The translations under genes were made by a program, and so were the position numbers. 64,000 nucleotides of DNA from JADGHX01 sp035760965 (GTDB lineage Bacteria > Pseudomonadota > Gammaproteobacteria > Steroidobacterales > Steroidobacteraceae), in contig DASTRY010000073.1 of assembly GCA_035760965.1 (NCBI GenBank), positions 1-64,000 of the forward strand. The letters run 5' to 3'. Positions 9,055 through 16,764 of this stretch are shown piece after piece; position 1 is the stretch's first letter, and each line of letters starts with the position of its first letter. The notes under the pieces were generated by a model. It was not told the origin of the DNA, made no database searches, and saw only the letters and a program-made list of their open reading frames with translations.

Positions 9055-10335
9055 TCAGCGCGCGCCCGTCCAGATGCGCACGCTGTCGAGCGGCGCGGTG
9101 AGCAGCAGCTTGCCGTCCAGGTTCAAGCGATCCATACCGTACACTTCGTAGAGCGCTTCGAACTCGGGAGTGGCCTTGGCGCTCGCGAGGAGGGTGGCGA
9201 GCGTGCGCGGGCTCGTCACCGTCTCGGCCATGTGCATCGCCGCCACGTCGCGGGTTCCCGCAATCACCACGAAGTGGTTGCCCTCGGGGCCGGCGAACGA
9301 GGCGAAGTAGCCGTAGTCGCGGATCTGGGCCTCGCCGCGATAGGGCGCGCCCGCCTGACTGACGTAGCGCTTGTTCGTCTTGCGGTCGACGATCTCGTCA
9401 TAGGACTCGCCGAAACGCAGCCGCGACGTGCGGAACACGAGCTCTCCCAGCCGGCCGAGCCCGCTCAAATATCCGACGTAGATCACATCGGCCGTTTTCA
9501 GGACGGCGGGATTGAGCTGCGACATCGTGACGACGCGCACGCGGCGATTCGCGCTCGTCAGCACGGGCATCAGGTCGCGGAGGGCGTAGGCGGCCGCGGT
9601 GGGCAAATACGCGAGCTCGAGGTCCAGGTAGCGCTCGGCCTGCTCCGGATGGACTTTGACGTAGTTCTCGAGGTCCTGTGGCGAATTGATCTGGAATTCG
9701 CGCACGAGCCGGCGCACCTCCATGCTCTCGTCGGTCTCGCCGAAGATGTAATAGTCGCCGACCACCACGAAGATCGCGCGCTCGTCCTTGAGGATCGGCG
9801 CCCAGAGGCCGCTCTCGCGGACCTGCGCGAGCTCGTCGCGCGGCTCCGTGGGGCGCATATACGCGGTGAGCAGGATGGCTGCGTTCACGAGCAGCGAGAC
9901 GGCGAGCGCAACGACCAGCCACGTGCGTCGGGACGACCGGGCGGCACGCAGCGGCGTTTCGGGGCCCGGTGCGCCCGCGGCTGGCGATGCGCCGGGCTCA
10001 GCCGCTGCGGACGGCACGCTCTCGACAACGAACCGGTACTCGCCCTTGGGAATGGTCAGATGCGTGGGTTCGCCGGCGCCCGCACCGGCGTAGAACTCCT
10101 CGAGCTTGCGCCGCAGCTTGTGCACGTACACGCGCACCATCGCATCTTGCGAGACGTCGAAGTCGGCGCCTTTGCCGAAGGCGTCCATGGCGACTTCGAT
10201 TTCTTTCGGAGCCCGGTCCGCCAGCGAGCACTCGAGCAGGAAGTCGAACAAGCGCTGCATCAGCGACGAGCGGCCGAGAACGCCGCTGGCGCGGATGCGT
10301 TCGGCGTGCGCGCGCAATTGCTCGGGGTCTCCCAT
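9055..10335 (-). CDS. membrane-anchored winged-helix regulator (CadC/ToxR-like layout)
   Basis: The protein has 426 residues. Residues about 10-105 fit an OmpR-type winged-helix DNA-binding domain (DAMVRVYVHKLRRKL recognition region followed by an IPKGEYRF wing). A proline- and alanine-rich linker and one transmembrane helix (138-160) follow. Residues 165-426 would be periplasmic and have no receiver-type motifs. The order of DNA-binding domain, single helix and outer sensor is that of CadC/ToxR one-component regulators. The outer domain is unfamiliar; it contains Rossmann-like strands such as IFVVVGDYY and DVIYVGYLSGL, which suggests a small-molecule-binding fold. A perfect inverted repeat overlaps its start codon, consistent with autoregulation. 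Confidence 0.72.
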   Translation of the reverse strand: MGDPEQLRAHAERIRASGVLGRSSLMQRLFDFLLECSLADRAPKEIEVAMDAFGKGADFDVSQDAMVRVYVHKLRRKLEEFYAGAGAGEPTHLTIPKGEYRFVVESVPSAAAEPGASPAAGAPGPETPLRAARSSRRTWLVVALAVSLLVNAAILLTAYMRPTEPRDELAQVRESGLWAPILKDERAIFVVVGDYYIFGETDESMEVRRLVREFQINSPQDLENYVKVHPEQAERYLDLELAYLPTAAAYALRDLMPVLTSANRRVRVVTMSQLNPAVLKTADVIYVGYLSGLGRLGELVFRTSRLRFGESYDEIVDRKTNKRYVSQAGAPYRGEAQIRDYGYFASFAGPEGNHFVVIAGTRDVAAMHMAETVTSPRTLATLLASAKATPEFEALYEVYGMDRLNLDGKLLLTAPLDSVRIWTGAR

Positions 10336-10358
10336 GGATCGGGCGATCGTACCATGGG
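10331..10358. promoter_or_regulatory. inverted repeat over the start codon of the winged-helix gene
   Basis: CCCATGG at 10331-10337 and CCATGGG at 10352-10358 form a perfect 7-bp inverted repeat with a 14-bp spacer. The left arm contains the start codon of the membrane-anchored regulator. Its position suits an autoregulatory operator or a translation-blocking hairpin. No experimental operator is known to me for this protein. Confidence 0.35.
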
Positions 10359-10369
10359 GCGGCTCCCCG

Positions 10370-10411
10370 GATCGTCCGGCCCGGAATCCTGCGACTCGGG
10401 GCCGGGCGATC
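10370..10411. other. strong inverted repeat between two minus-strand genes
   Basis: Arms 10370-10382 and 10399-10411 pair over 13 positions with a single G:U wobble around a 16-nt loop. The hairpin follows the stop of the DUF4394 gene and precedes the winged-helix gene. There is no T tract after it, so it is not a classical intrinsic terminator. It may stabilise the upstream mRNA end or act with Rho. Confidence 0.45.
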
Positions 10412-10429
10412 TGCGCGGATCGCAGCGCT

Positions 10430-11428
10430 CTATTGCGCGATCGGCAGCGCGATGTCCCACACGCCGCCCGTCAGCGGCGCCGACGAGCCGGGCAGTGCAG
10501 CGGGCGGACCCCACTTCACGACGACCTTCTGCGTCTTGCCGACGGGGAGGTTCGGATCGATCTGCGACAGATCGATCGAGAAGAGCAGCCGCGTCGTCTG
10601 ACCCACGAGGTAGTTCTTGCCCGCCTTGTCCGTGTAGACGTCGATATCGGAAGTCGGCGAGAGATTCACGCGGTTGCCGTTCACGTCGACGAAGTTGCCG
10701 ATCGTCTGCAGCTTGCCGCCGCCGGTGTTCGAGCTGCCCGTGGCCGTCTTGTCCGCGATCGTGACGAGCACGTCCTTGTCGTGATCGATACCGTAGAAGA
10801 GGGTGGTGGTCGCACCGTTGAGATTGTTCGTGTACGCGCCGCCACTCAGCTCGGGGTCCTTGCCGAAGTTCACGTCGCCTTGCACGTATGCGAAGTTCGT
10901 CTGCGCGACCGTCGTGCTGAGATTGCTGCCGTCGGTGCCGTTGACGACCGCCAGGTTCTGATCATTGCTGCCCGCGACGCGAATCGCGTTCGCCACCGGG
11001 TTGAAGTCGAAGAGCATCTCGAAGCCGCCCGTGAAGCGCGGATTCATCGTGCTCACACGCTGCGCCTGCCCGACGTAGTACTGCGAGATGGGGATCGTGT
11101 AGATCGTGCCGAGATCGGTGAGCGCGTAGAGCTTGCCGTCCGCGGGGCGGAAATCCATGCCGATGAGATTGCCCCCTTCGGTTTCCACGCGGCCGAGACG
11201 GACATAGTTGCTCGCGCCCGGGCGCAGCACGTAGATCGCGTTGTCGCTGGTCAGCGCGTAGACCGGCACGTTCGGGATATTGACCCCCTGAGCGACTCCC
11301 CGCGGGCGGTAGCTCGAGCTGTCCGGATTGCCTTTTGACTTGTGTGCCGAAGCGACTGACGCGGCGAGCACGCATGCCGCTGTCACGGCGATGTGCACGA
11401 GCCCGTGCGTGACCTTGTTGAATGTCAT
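10430..11428 (-). CDS. secreted DUF4394 domain protein
   Basis: The 332-residue protein has a signal peptide (about 28 residues, ending ASVASA) and then a single DUF4394 domain. The domain shows repeated beta-propeller-like blades such as NVPVYALTSDNAIYVL and the LIGMDFRPADGKLYAL motif that defines the family. The role of the family is unknown; these proteins are exported and resemble lectin-like or propeller scaffolds. The ATG at 11428 is preferred over an in-frame TTG three codons upstream because AGAGAGG sits 9 bp before the ATG and would touch the TTG. It ends 95 bp before the winged-helix gene, with a strong hairpin between them. Confidence 0.88.
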   Translation of the reverse strand: MTFNKVTHGLVHIAVTAACVLAASVASAHKSKGNPDSSSYRPRGVAQGVNIPNVPVYALTSDNAIYVLRPGASNYVRLGRVETEGGNLIGMDFRPADGKLYALTDLGTIYTIPISQYYVGQAQRVSTMNPRFTGGFEMLFDFNPVANAIRVAGSNDQNLAVVNGTDGSNLSTTVAQTNFAYVQGDVNFGKDPELSGGAYTNNLNGATTTLFYGIDHDKDVLVTIADKTATGSSNTGGGKLQTIGNFVDVNGNRVNLSPTSDIDVYTDKAGKNYLVGQTTRLLFSIDLSQIDPNLPVGKTQKVVVKWGPPAALPGSSAPLTGGVWDIALPIAQ

Positions 11429-11537
11429 GACCGTCAACCTCTCTGATCGGATGTGATGGGTGCGGGGCAGCGCCCGCGGGTGCGACGAATGTCTCGCTCC
11501 GCCGATCTCTACGGTTCCGGTCGAGGGTCAGATGTGG

Positions 11538-11563
11538 AAAAAAGTGTTGGCGATCGGCGCCAA
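11538..11563 (-). terminator. possible intrinsic terminator downstream of the 12.5 kb operon
   Basis: Read on the minus strand, TTGGCG and CGCCAA (11547-11563) pair perfectly around a 5-nt loop, and CAC plus six T residues (11538-11543) follow. It lies about 130 bp beyond the stop at 11695. The T tract starts three bases after the stem, so termination strength is uncertain. Confidence 0.4.
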
Positions 11564-11694
11564 AAATTGAAAGTTCCCTGAACGCCGCGCGAGATGAGAT
11601 GCGCTTCACGTCTGCGCGTGCAGACAGGCGCATGAAAAATGATTGCTGTGACGCCGGCGGGCGTCACTCGTCGCGCGTGTGCGCGTCCGCTTCT

Positions 11695-12495
11695 TCAGCG
11701 GGGATTGTCGTGATGCGTGCCGTCGACGACGTGCTTCAAGTCCTGCTCGACGCACGGCACGGGCTCCTGCAGCTCGTGTTCCGCCTTCGTCATGATGCGC
11801 GGCCGCAGCTGCCAGGGCTGCGCGAGCACGTTCGGATCGTCTGCGATCGCAACCCACTGCATGGTGTCGCCGTTGCGCGTGAGCTTCTCCGTCACGCGTA
11901 ACGCCTTCGTGTGGAAGGCGCCGTCGTCCGTGAGCCAGGTGTCTTCATTGAAGTTGGTCGTCTCGACGACGAGCGTGTCACCTTCCCAGTGTCCGACCGC
12001 ATCTCCGAGATAGCTCTCGTCCGCGTCGGCGCGGTGTTTGCGGCCGTCGGTCGGCACGATGCGCCAGAAGCTGCCCGACACATCGTCGTAGAGAAACACG
12101 ATCTCGCCGGGTCGCTGCACGATCTTGTCCGGCGGGCCGATGCGCGGCAGGCCGGGCGAGCGGCAGCGGAGCACCGGGTCCATCTCGACCTGCCGTTTCT
12201 CGAGGTCTTTCACTTTGGCCTGGAACTCCGGCTTGTAGACGGGTCGATCGGGCGCCATCGCGGCGCCCGTTGCGGGCGCGCTTCCGCCATTCGAGGCGCA
12301 ACCGGCGATGCAAATGGAACCGTCCGTTCCTTTCTGCGGCTTCACGAAGTCGTAGCCGCTGCCGTTTTCCCAGGTCCCGTTGAAGTCGGGATGGCCGTCC
12401 GGCAGCCGCGGCACTGCCGCGTTGCCTGCGAACACAGTCGCCGCGGCCAGGGCCGCGACGAGCGCACCGAAAACGCGACCGAAAGGACGATTCAT
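11695..12495 (-). CDS. secreted hypothetical protein linked to DUF6152
   Basis: The 266-residue protein starts at an ATG preceded by a perfect AGGAGG and has a signal peptide of about 30 residues. The mature start LPDGHPDFNGTWEN is a recurrent motif in a widespread uncharacterised family of secreted proteins in oligotrophic proteobacteria and acidobacteria. The middle contains a short Cys pair (ICIAGCA) and IVFLYDD; the C-terminal half has a GHWEGDTLVVETTNFNED motif that recurs in that family. It is the second gene of a two-gene operon, 19 bp after the DUF6152 gene. The biochemical role is not known. Confidence 0.7.
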   Translation of the reverse strand: MNRPFGRVFGALVAALAAATVFAGNAAVPRLPDGHPDFNGTWENGSGYDFVKPQKGTDGSICIAGCASNGGSAPATGAAMAPDRPVYKPEFQAKVKDLEKRQVEMDPVLRCRSPGLPRIGPPDKIVQRPGEIVFLYDDVSGSFWRIVPTDGRKHRADADESYLGDAVGHWEGDTLVVETTNFNEDTWLTDDGAFHTKALRVTEKLTRNGDTMQWVAIADDPNVLAQPWQLRPRIMTKAEHELQEPVPCVEQDLKHVVDGTHHDNPR

Positions 12496-12514
12496 AGCAA
12501 CCTCCTCGCGCGCC

Positions 12515-12916
12515 TCAAGTCGTCTTCTTCCCCGCGCCTTCGGCGGCGAACTGGAAGAAGTGTCCATCGGGGAAGGTGAGCTTGGTCATGAAACCGAGGT
12601 GCTTCGTGCCGTCTCGGGCCGGGAAGACGACGACCGTGACCGTCTCGCCGTTCCCTTCGAGCATCTTCTTCGAGAGGCCGGCCTTGCGCGCCATGCCGAC
12701 CGGCACGCATTCGAGGTGCCACTGCTCGATCGCGCCGCTCGCGCTCTTCACGTCGAGCCAGATGTAGATGTGGGGGTTCACCCAGTCCACTTTCGACACC
12801 ACCCCGTTCAATGTAACGGTCTTGTGGACATCGAACTCACCTGCTACGGAGTGATGGGCAGCCGCGGTGCTCAGGAACAGAAGGCCGGCGAGCAACGTTG
12901 CGATGGGTTTGATCAC
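12515..12916 (-). CDS. small secreted DUF6152 family protein
   Basis: This 133-residue protein has a signal peptide ending in TAAA|HH, and then the DUF6152 pattern: AHHSVAGEFD, a VxWVNPH strand and a W-H-LEC segment. Histidines at the mature N terminus suggest metal binding, but this is inference. The start is a GTG at 12916 with a run of G residues upstream. It is the first gene of an operon with the 266-residue secreted protein. Only 86 bp separate it from the divergent MFS transporter gene, so the two promoters share that gap. Confidence 0.82.
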   Translation of the reverse strand: MIKPIATLLAGLLFLSTAAAHHSVAGEFDVHKTVTLNGVVSKVDWVNPHIYIWLDVKSASGAIEQWHLECVPVGMARKAGLSKKMLEGNGETVTVVVFPARDGTKHLGFMTKLTFPDGHFFQFAAEGAGKKTT

Positions 12917-13002
12917 GGGTCATCCCCCTAGATGACGCACGCAGCAGACAGTGCCGGCCACCTTATAATCCGCGACGACTCTGCGGTCGAGGGGGCCGAG
13001 AC

Positions 13003-14403
13003 TTGAACGATACCGTCAGCCACTACACGGCCGAGGAACGCAAGCTCCTCCGCACGTCCTATCGCGGCCTGTTCCTCGCTTCGATGTTCGCCATCTGCTG
13101 TTTCAACTTTGCGGACCGCGCAGTGTTCGCGGTGCTCGCGCAGGCCATCAAGGTCGATCTGAAGCTCACGGACTTTCAGCTCGGCCTCGCGCAGGGACTG
13201 GCGTTCGCCGGGTTGTATTCACTCCTGGGCATCCCGTTCGGCTGGCTGTGCGAGCGGTTCAATCGCGTGCGCATCGTGGCGATCGCGACGGCCATCTGGT
13301 CGTTCAGCACGGTGTTCTGCGGGTTCGTGCAGAGCGCGTGGCAGATCATGCTCGCGCGCTCGGGCGTCGGTCTCGGCGAGGCGGGATTCGTGCCGGGCGC
13401 GAGCTCGCTGGTGGCCGATCACTTCCCGGCGACGCGTCGTGCATCGGCCATGTCGATCGTGATGCTGGGCACACCCGTGGGCACGTTCCTCGGTTCCGTG
13501 ATCGCCGGATGGGCGGCGGACGCTTGGACGTGGCGCACGGCGTTCTTCGTGCTCGGCTTGCCGGGGATCGTCGCTGCGCTCTTCATCTGGCTCGTGCTCC
13601 GCGAGCCGCCGCGCGGGCTCGTGGACAATGTGCCGAAGTCTCCCGCGCCGCCGCCGGATCTCGCTGCGTTCTTCTCGCAGCTCGTGCATCGCCCCGCGTT
13701 TCGGTACGTGATCATCGGCGGCGCGCTCGCCGGGTTCGGCATGACGTCGATCTCGTCATTCCTCGCCGTGTTCCTCGCACGCGTTCATCACTTGCCGATG
13801 CGCGATGCGGGGGCGCTGTACGGGACGATCTCCGGGTCGGCCATCGCGATCGGCCTCATCATCGGCGCGTTCAGCTCGGACTGGCTCGCGCAACGCGACC
13901 GCCGCTGGTCGGCGTGGATTGCGACGCTCGGTCTCACGGTGGCGCCCTTCATCTACTTCGTTGCGTTCCGGATCGAGGCGCGCGTGCCTGCGTCCATCGT
14001 GCTCACCGGAGCCGCCGCGATTCTGCTGCTGTTCTACGGGCCGACGCTCGGCATGATCCAGAACCTGCTCGAGCCGAAGATGCGCGCGACGGGCGTCGCG
14101 CTGTTCACGACGCTCTACACCGCGATCGGCGCGGGCCTCGGGCCGACGTTCGTGGGCTTCATGAGCGATCGCTTCACGCAGACCGCCTTCGGCAGCGGCA
14201 ACTTCAAGCAGATCTGTCCGGGCGGGGTCGCTCCGGCGGGCGCGCCGGAGACGCTGATGCACGCCTGCACGAGCGCTTCGGCAATCGGCGTGCAACACGC
14301 GTTGACCGCCGCCGTGTGTGTGTTTTGGCTGGCCGCGATCTCGTACTACATGGCTTCGCGGACGTTGCGTCGGGACCTCTACGTCGCACCCACCGCATCG
14401 TGA
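13003..14403 (+). CDS. MFS transporter, spinster-like
   Basis: The 466-residue protein has twelve predicted transmembrane segments in two six-helix halves. The first half carries the MFS loop 2-3 motif in the form GWLCERFNRVR and an early FNFADRAVFAVLAQ helix, as in proteobacterial spinster-type carriers. These carriers move lipids, sterol-like compounds or drugs; the substrate here cannot be read from the sequence. The start is a TTG with GGGGG 9 bp upstream. No ATG is available before the first helix. The gene is divergent from the DUF6152 operon and is followed by about 240 bp without a gene before a riboswitch. Confidence 0.88.
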   Translation: MNDTVSHYTAEERKLLRTSYRGLFLASMFAICCFNFADRAVFAVLAQAIKVDLKLTDFQLGLAQGLAFAGLYSLLGIPFGWLCERFNRVRIVAIATAIWSFSTVFCGFVQSAWQIMLARSGVGLGEAGFVPGASSLVADHFPATRRASAMSIVMLGTPVGTFLGSVIAGWAADAWTWRTAFFVLGLPGIVAALFIWLVLREPPRGLVDNVPKSPAPPPDLAAFFSQLVHRPAFRYVIIGGALAGFGMTSISSFLAVFLARVHHLPMRDAGALYGTISGSAIAIGLIIGAFSSDWLAQRDRRWSAWIATLGLTVAPFIYFVAFRIEARVPASIVLTGAAAILLLFYGPTLGMIQNLLEPKMRATGVALFTTLYTAIGAGLGPTFVGFMSDRFTQTAFGSGNFKQICPGGVAPAGAPETLMHACTSASAIGVQHALTAAVCVFWLAAISYYMASRTLRRDLYVAPTAS

Positions 14404-14607
14404 GACGTGCCTTTTTCGACACACGAAATAATTTTATGTCGGTAATTTTTGCCGCTCGCCGCGCGCGACGCGTGCACCAGGATGAGTCGGCACCACGCGA
14501 TGCACGTCCTAAGCTCTTGCGCGACGGACCAAAATCTTTCGTTGCCGCGTAACCCGAAGCGCGCGCGGAATACTGTGCGCGCGATCACTGTATCCAGGCG
14601 CAGACAG

Positions 14608-14636
14608 TTGAATTCGCTCACAGACCCCGATTAACT
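14608..14636 (+). promoter_or_regulatory. predicted sigma-70 promoter for the c-di-GMP riboswitch transcript
   Basis: TTGAAT at 14608-14613 and TTAACT at 14631-14636 are separated by 17 bp and end about ten bases before the aptamer. The stretch upstream (14404-14607) holds no gene I can support and includes an AT-rich patch at 14424-14451. The match is by eye only. Confidence 0.4.
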
Positions 14637-14645
14637 GCGCGCCGT

Positions 14646-14745
14646 CGCAAATCGGCAAACCCGTCGTAAGGCGGGGACGCAAAGCCTCCGGTCCTCGAGA
14701 GACGACGAGTCTTCGAGGGGATAGCGGGGTTGCCGGTCCGGGGTA
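14646..14745 (+). ncRNA. cyclic-di-GMP-I (GEMM-I) riboswitch aptamer
   Basis: The conserved GEMM-I blocks occur in order. GGCAAACC opens the first pairing. A C/G-rich stem capped by a GTAA tetraloop follows. Then come GGGACGCAAAGCCTCCGG, a second hairpin (CCTCGA paired with TCGAGG) and AGCGGGGTTGCCGG. These hold the G and C positions that contact c-di-GMP and the tetraloop-receptor geometry. The aptamer therefore senses c-di-GMP and controls the downstream transcript, which once encoded exopolysaccharide genes. The expression platform is unclear; a hairpin at 14832-14868 is the best candidate. Confidence 0.92.
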
Positions 14746-14831
14746 TCGCGCGGGAATCCTTCCGTGCGCTTCGGGTCGTCACCCAACGCGGTTCTCACCA
14801 CACCGGCGCTCTGCATCCGAGGCGCGATTGC

Positions 14832-14868
14832 GCGGGATGCGCTCCGTCATACCACGGGCTCATCCCGC
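14832..14868 (+). promoter_or_regulatory. hairpin after the riboswitch, possible expression platform
   Basis: GCGGGATG at 14832-14839 pairs perfectly with CATCCCGC at 14861-14868 across a 21-nt loop. It lies about 90 nt beyond the aptamer and covers the ATG of the small downstream frame. There is no T tract, so control would be translational or remnant. This is inference. Confidence 0.3.
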
Positions 14869-15049
14869 ACCATGGGATAACCAGTTGGGAGTGACGTACT
14901 ACTTCGGTGATGCGGCCGGTCGGGCGTTTCATTCGTCGGCTGCGTGGCTCGAGATCGTTCTCGCGTTCGGTGGCTTCTTCGCCGTCGATTATCTGCTCGG
15001 CCTCACGCGTGCTACTCCGCCGTCGCCGGCCGCGGAGACGGTGGCGTGA
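14837..15049 (+). pseudogene. small membrane frame, possible exosortase C-terminal remnant
   Basis: This frame of about 70 codons has one hydrophobic helix. The segment AFHSSAAWLEIVLAFGGFF resembles the last helix of exosortases, where a conserved His is followed by a Gly/Ala-Trp pair. The catalytic Cys (CSG) and Arg motifs that should precede it are missing, because the riboswitch lies directly upstream. I therefore read it as the tail left after a deletion, although a genuine small protein is possible. The link to exosortase is tentative and is supported mainly by the EpsL-like remnant 2 kb downstream. Confidence 0.35.
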
Positions 15050-15230
15050 ACACCTTCGTCGTGTTCGGTGTGACGATCTCGCGACGGCGGCAGCGGTGCG
15101 GCTCCTGCAGCCGGAGCCGATTGTGACGACTGGTCAGCCGGTGCTCGCTGAATCCGTACACCTCGTGAGTTCGGCGAGTGGCGAGAGGTGTCCTCGCTTG
15201 CCGAACAGGTCGATCCGGCTCGCAGCGCGC

Positions 15231-15419
15231 ATGAGCCGAGCATGGACCCGGCCATACGACGATGTGCTCATGCTCGTAGCGGCAACCTATGCGGTGGCCG
15301 CCGCACTGGCCATCCCGCGATTCGGTTGGATGGCCTGCGTCGGGGTATGTCTCGGGTGTGAGCTGTTGCTTGCGGTGCTGATCGTGGTGGCAGTCAAGAG
15401 GCGGGTCAGGGGGGCGTGA
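15231..15419 (+). CDS. small two-helix membrane protein, hypothetical
   Basis: The 62-codon frame begins MSRAWTRPYDDV and has two hydrophobic segments (about 12-30 and 35-54) ending in KRRVRGA, a positive-inside tail. It stops 4 bp before the glycosyltransferase start, which favours real translation in the same transcript. I do not recognise the sequence. It may also be a fragment of a larger polysaccharide membrane protein, since neighbours on both sides are broken. The 180 bp between it and the preceding frame hold nothing I can support. Confidence 0.35.
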   Translation: MSRAWTRPYDDVLMLVAATYAVAAALAIPRFGWMACVGVCLGCELLLAVLIVVAVKRRVRGA

Positions 15420-15423
15420 GGGG

Positions 15424-16584
15424 ATGGCTACGGGCAAGCGGATTCTCATGTTGACTCACGAGTTCCCGCCGTATCCGGGCGGCGTGGGCCGCTATTGCTG
15501 GAGTCTCGCGGCGGCCGCGGCGCGCGCGGGTCATCGTGTGAAGGTGCTCGCTCCCGTGCACGCGACGCATCGCTCCGATCACTACCGGGACCCGCCAGGC
15601 GTGGAAGTCGTGCACTTTGGCGGCGATCTCTTTCATTTCCGCGAGCTGCCGGCCCTGGAGCAGCTCGTCGAAGACACGCTCGCGACCGACCACTGGGACC
15701 TCGTGCACGCGGCGGATTGGCCGATGATCGCGGCGTTCCGGCGCATCGAGATCGATGCAGCGGAGCGCGTGGCCAGCTTGCACGGCAGTGACGTGCTGCT
15801 GTTTCGGCATTCGCTGCGTGCGCGCATCGCCCGTGTGCAACGCGCGCTCCGGCGCTTTCAGCCGTTGGTCTGCAACAGCGCATACACCGCCTCGTTGCTG
15901 CGAAGCCGCTTTCCCGATGTACCGGACATCCGCGTGGCGCCGCTGGGCGTGGACGCCCGATGGTTCGAAGAGCCGACGACGGAAGCGGTCGCGGCCTATC
16001 GCTCGCGTGTCGGTTGCACGGAAGAAGACCGCATCGTCCTCACCGTTGCGCGCCTCGATGAGCGCAAAGGTCACCTGGCAACCCTCGCCGCCATTGCAAA
16101 GCTGCCGGAGCGGGAGCGGAGAAACCTCGTGTACGTCTGCGTGGGGCGGTCCGTCGACAGCGTCTACGAGGCGCGCATCGCCGAGGCGGCGCAGCGGCTC
16201 GGTGTCAGGACGGTGCTCGCCGGCACGTTGCCCGATGCGGAGCTGCTCGCGGCGTATCGCACGGCGGAGGTCCTCGCGCTGTGCGGTCAAGAGGTGCCGC
16301 AGAAGGTCGAAGGCTTCGGACTCGTGCTGCTGGAAGCCGCCGCGCAGGGTTTGCCGGCCGTCGTCACGAACGTGCACGCGCTGCCGGAGGTGGTCGTGAA
16401 CGGCACGACGGGCTGGGTCTGCGAAGGCAACGATCCGGCGCGCCTCGCGGTGGTGCTTTCGATGGCGCTGGCGAGCTCGGGCGGCCAAGAGCTGCGCGAG
16501 GCCTGCATCGCGCACGCGCGCCAGTTCACGTGGGATCGCTGTGCCGCGCTGACCTACGGTCAGAAGCTCGCGGCCGTCGCGTAG
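15424..16584 (+). CDS. GT4 family glycosyltransferase
   Basis: The protein has 386 residues, full length for a GT-B retaining glycosyltransferase. The N-terminal domain starts LMLTHEFPPYPGGVGRYCW with the usual GG loop. The C-terminal domain carries VARLDERKGH and the sugar-nucleotide-binding EGFGLVLLEAAAQGLPAV block with both conserved Glu residues. It would transfer a sugar from an NDP-sugar to a lipid-linked glycan at the inner face of the membrane. It is the only intact gene of the exopolysaccharide remnant under the c-di-GMP riboswitch, and its reading frame shows no lesion. Confidence 0.88.
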   Translation: MATGKRILMLTHEFPPYPGGVGRYCWSLAAAAARAGHRVKVLAPVHATHRSDHYRDPPGVEVVHFGGDLFHFRELPALEQLVEDTLATDHWDLVHAADWPMIAAFRRIEIDAAERVASLHGSDVLLFRHSLRARIARVQRALRRFQPLVCNSAYTASLLRSRFPDVPDIRVAPLGVDARWFEEPTTEAVAAYRSRVGCTEEDRIVLTVARLDERKGHLATLAAIAKLPERERRNLVYVCVGRSVDSVYEARIAEAAQRLGVRTVLAGTLPDAELLAAYRTAEVLALCGQEVPQKVEGFGLVLLEAAAQGLPAVVTNVHALPEVVVNGTTGWVCEGNDPARLAVVLSMALASSGGQELREACIAHARQFTWDRCAALTYGQKLAAVA

Positions 16585-16594
16585 CTCGGGCGGC

Positions 16595-16764
16595 ATGCGC
16601 ATCGCCATCGTCAACTCCCACTACTACCCGACGAGCACGGCGGGGCAGAGCGCTCGCTGCGATTTCTCGCGGAGGCGGCGGCCGCGCGCGGGCACGTCTG
16701 CACAGTGTTCACGACGGGGGAGTCGCGCGAGTCCACGGAGATCAACGCCGCAACCGTTGCGCGT
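16595..16764 (+). pseudogene. N-terminal stump of a second GT4 glycosyltransferase, frameshifted
   Basis: The ATG at 16595, 10 bp after the previous stop, begins MRIAIVNSHYYPTST, a normal GT4 start. After about 17 codons the frame is lost: one missing base near 16645 moves the continuation (AERSLRFLAEAAAARGH) to another frame. The continuation ends at about residue 57 near TVAR and then runs directly into EpsL-like sequence. Roughly 300 codons of the enzyme are gone, so this is a decayed gene. Both a frameshift and a deletion are visible. Confidence 0.75.

Noticed and set aside
14379..14621. An 80-codon minus-strand frame after the MFS gene
   Set aside because: It overlaps the MFS 3' end and the promoter region of the riboswitch, and no family or start signal is visible.
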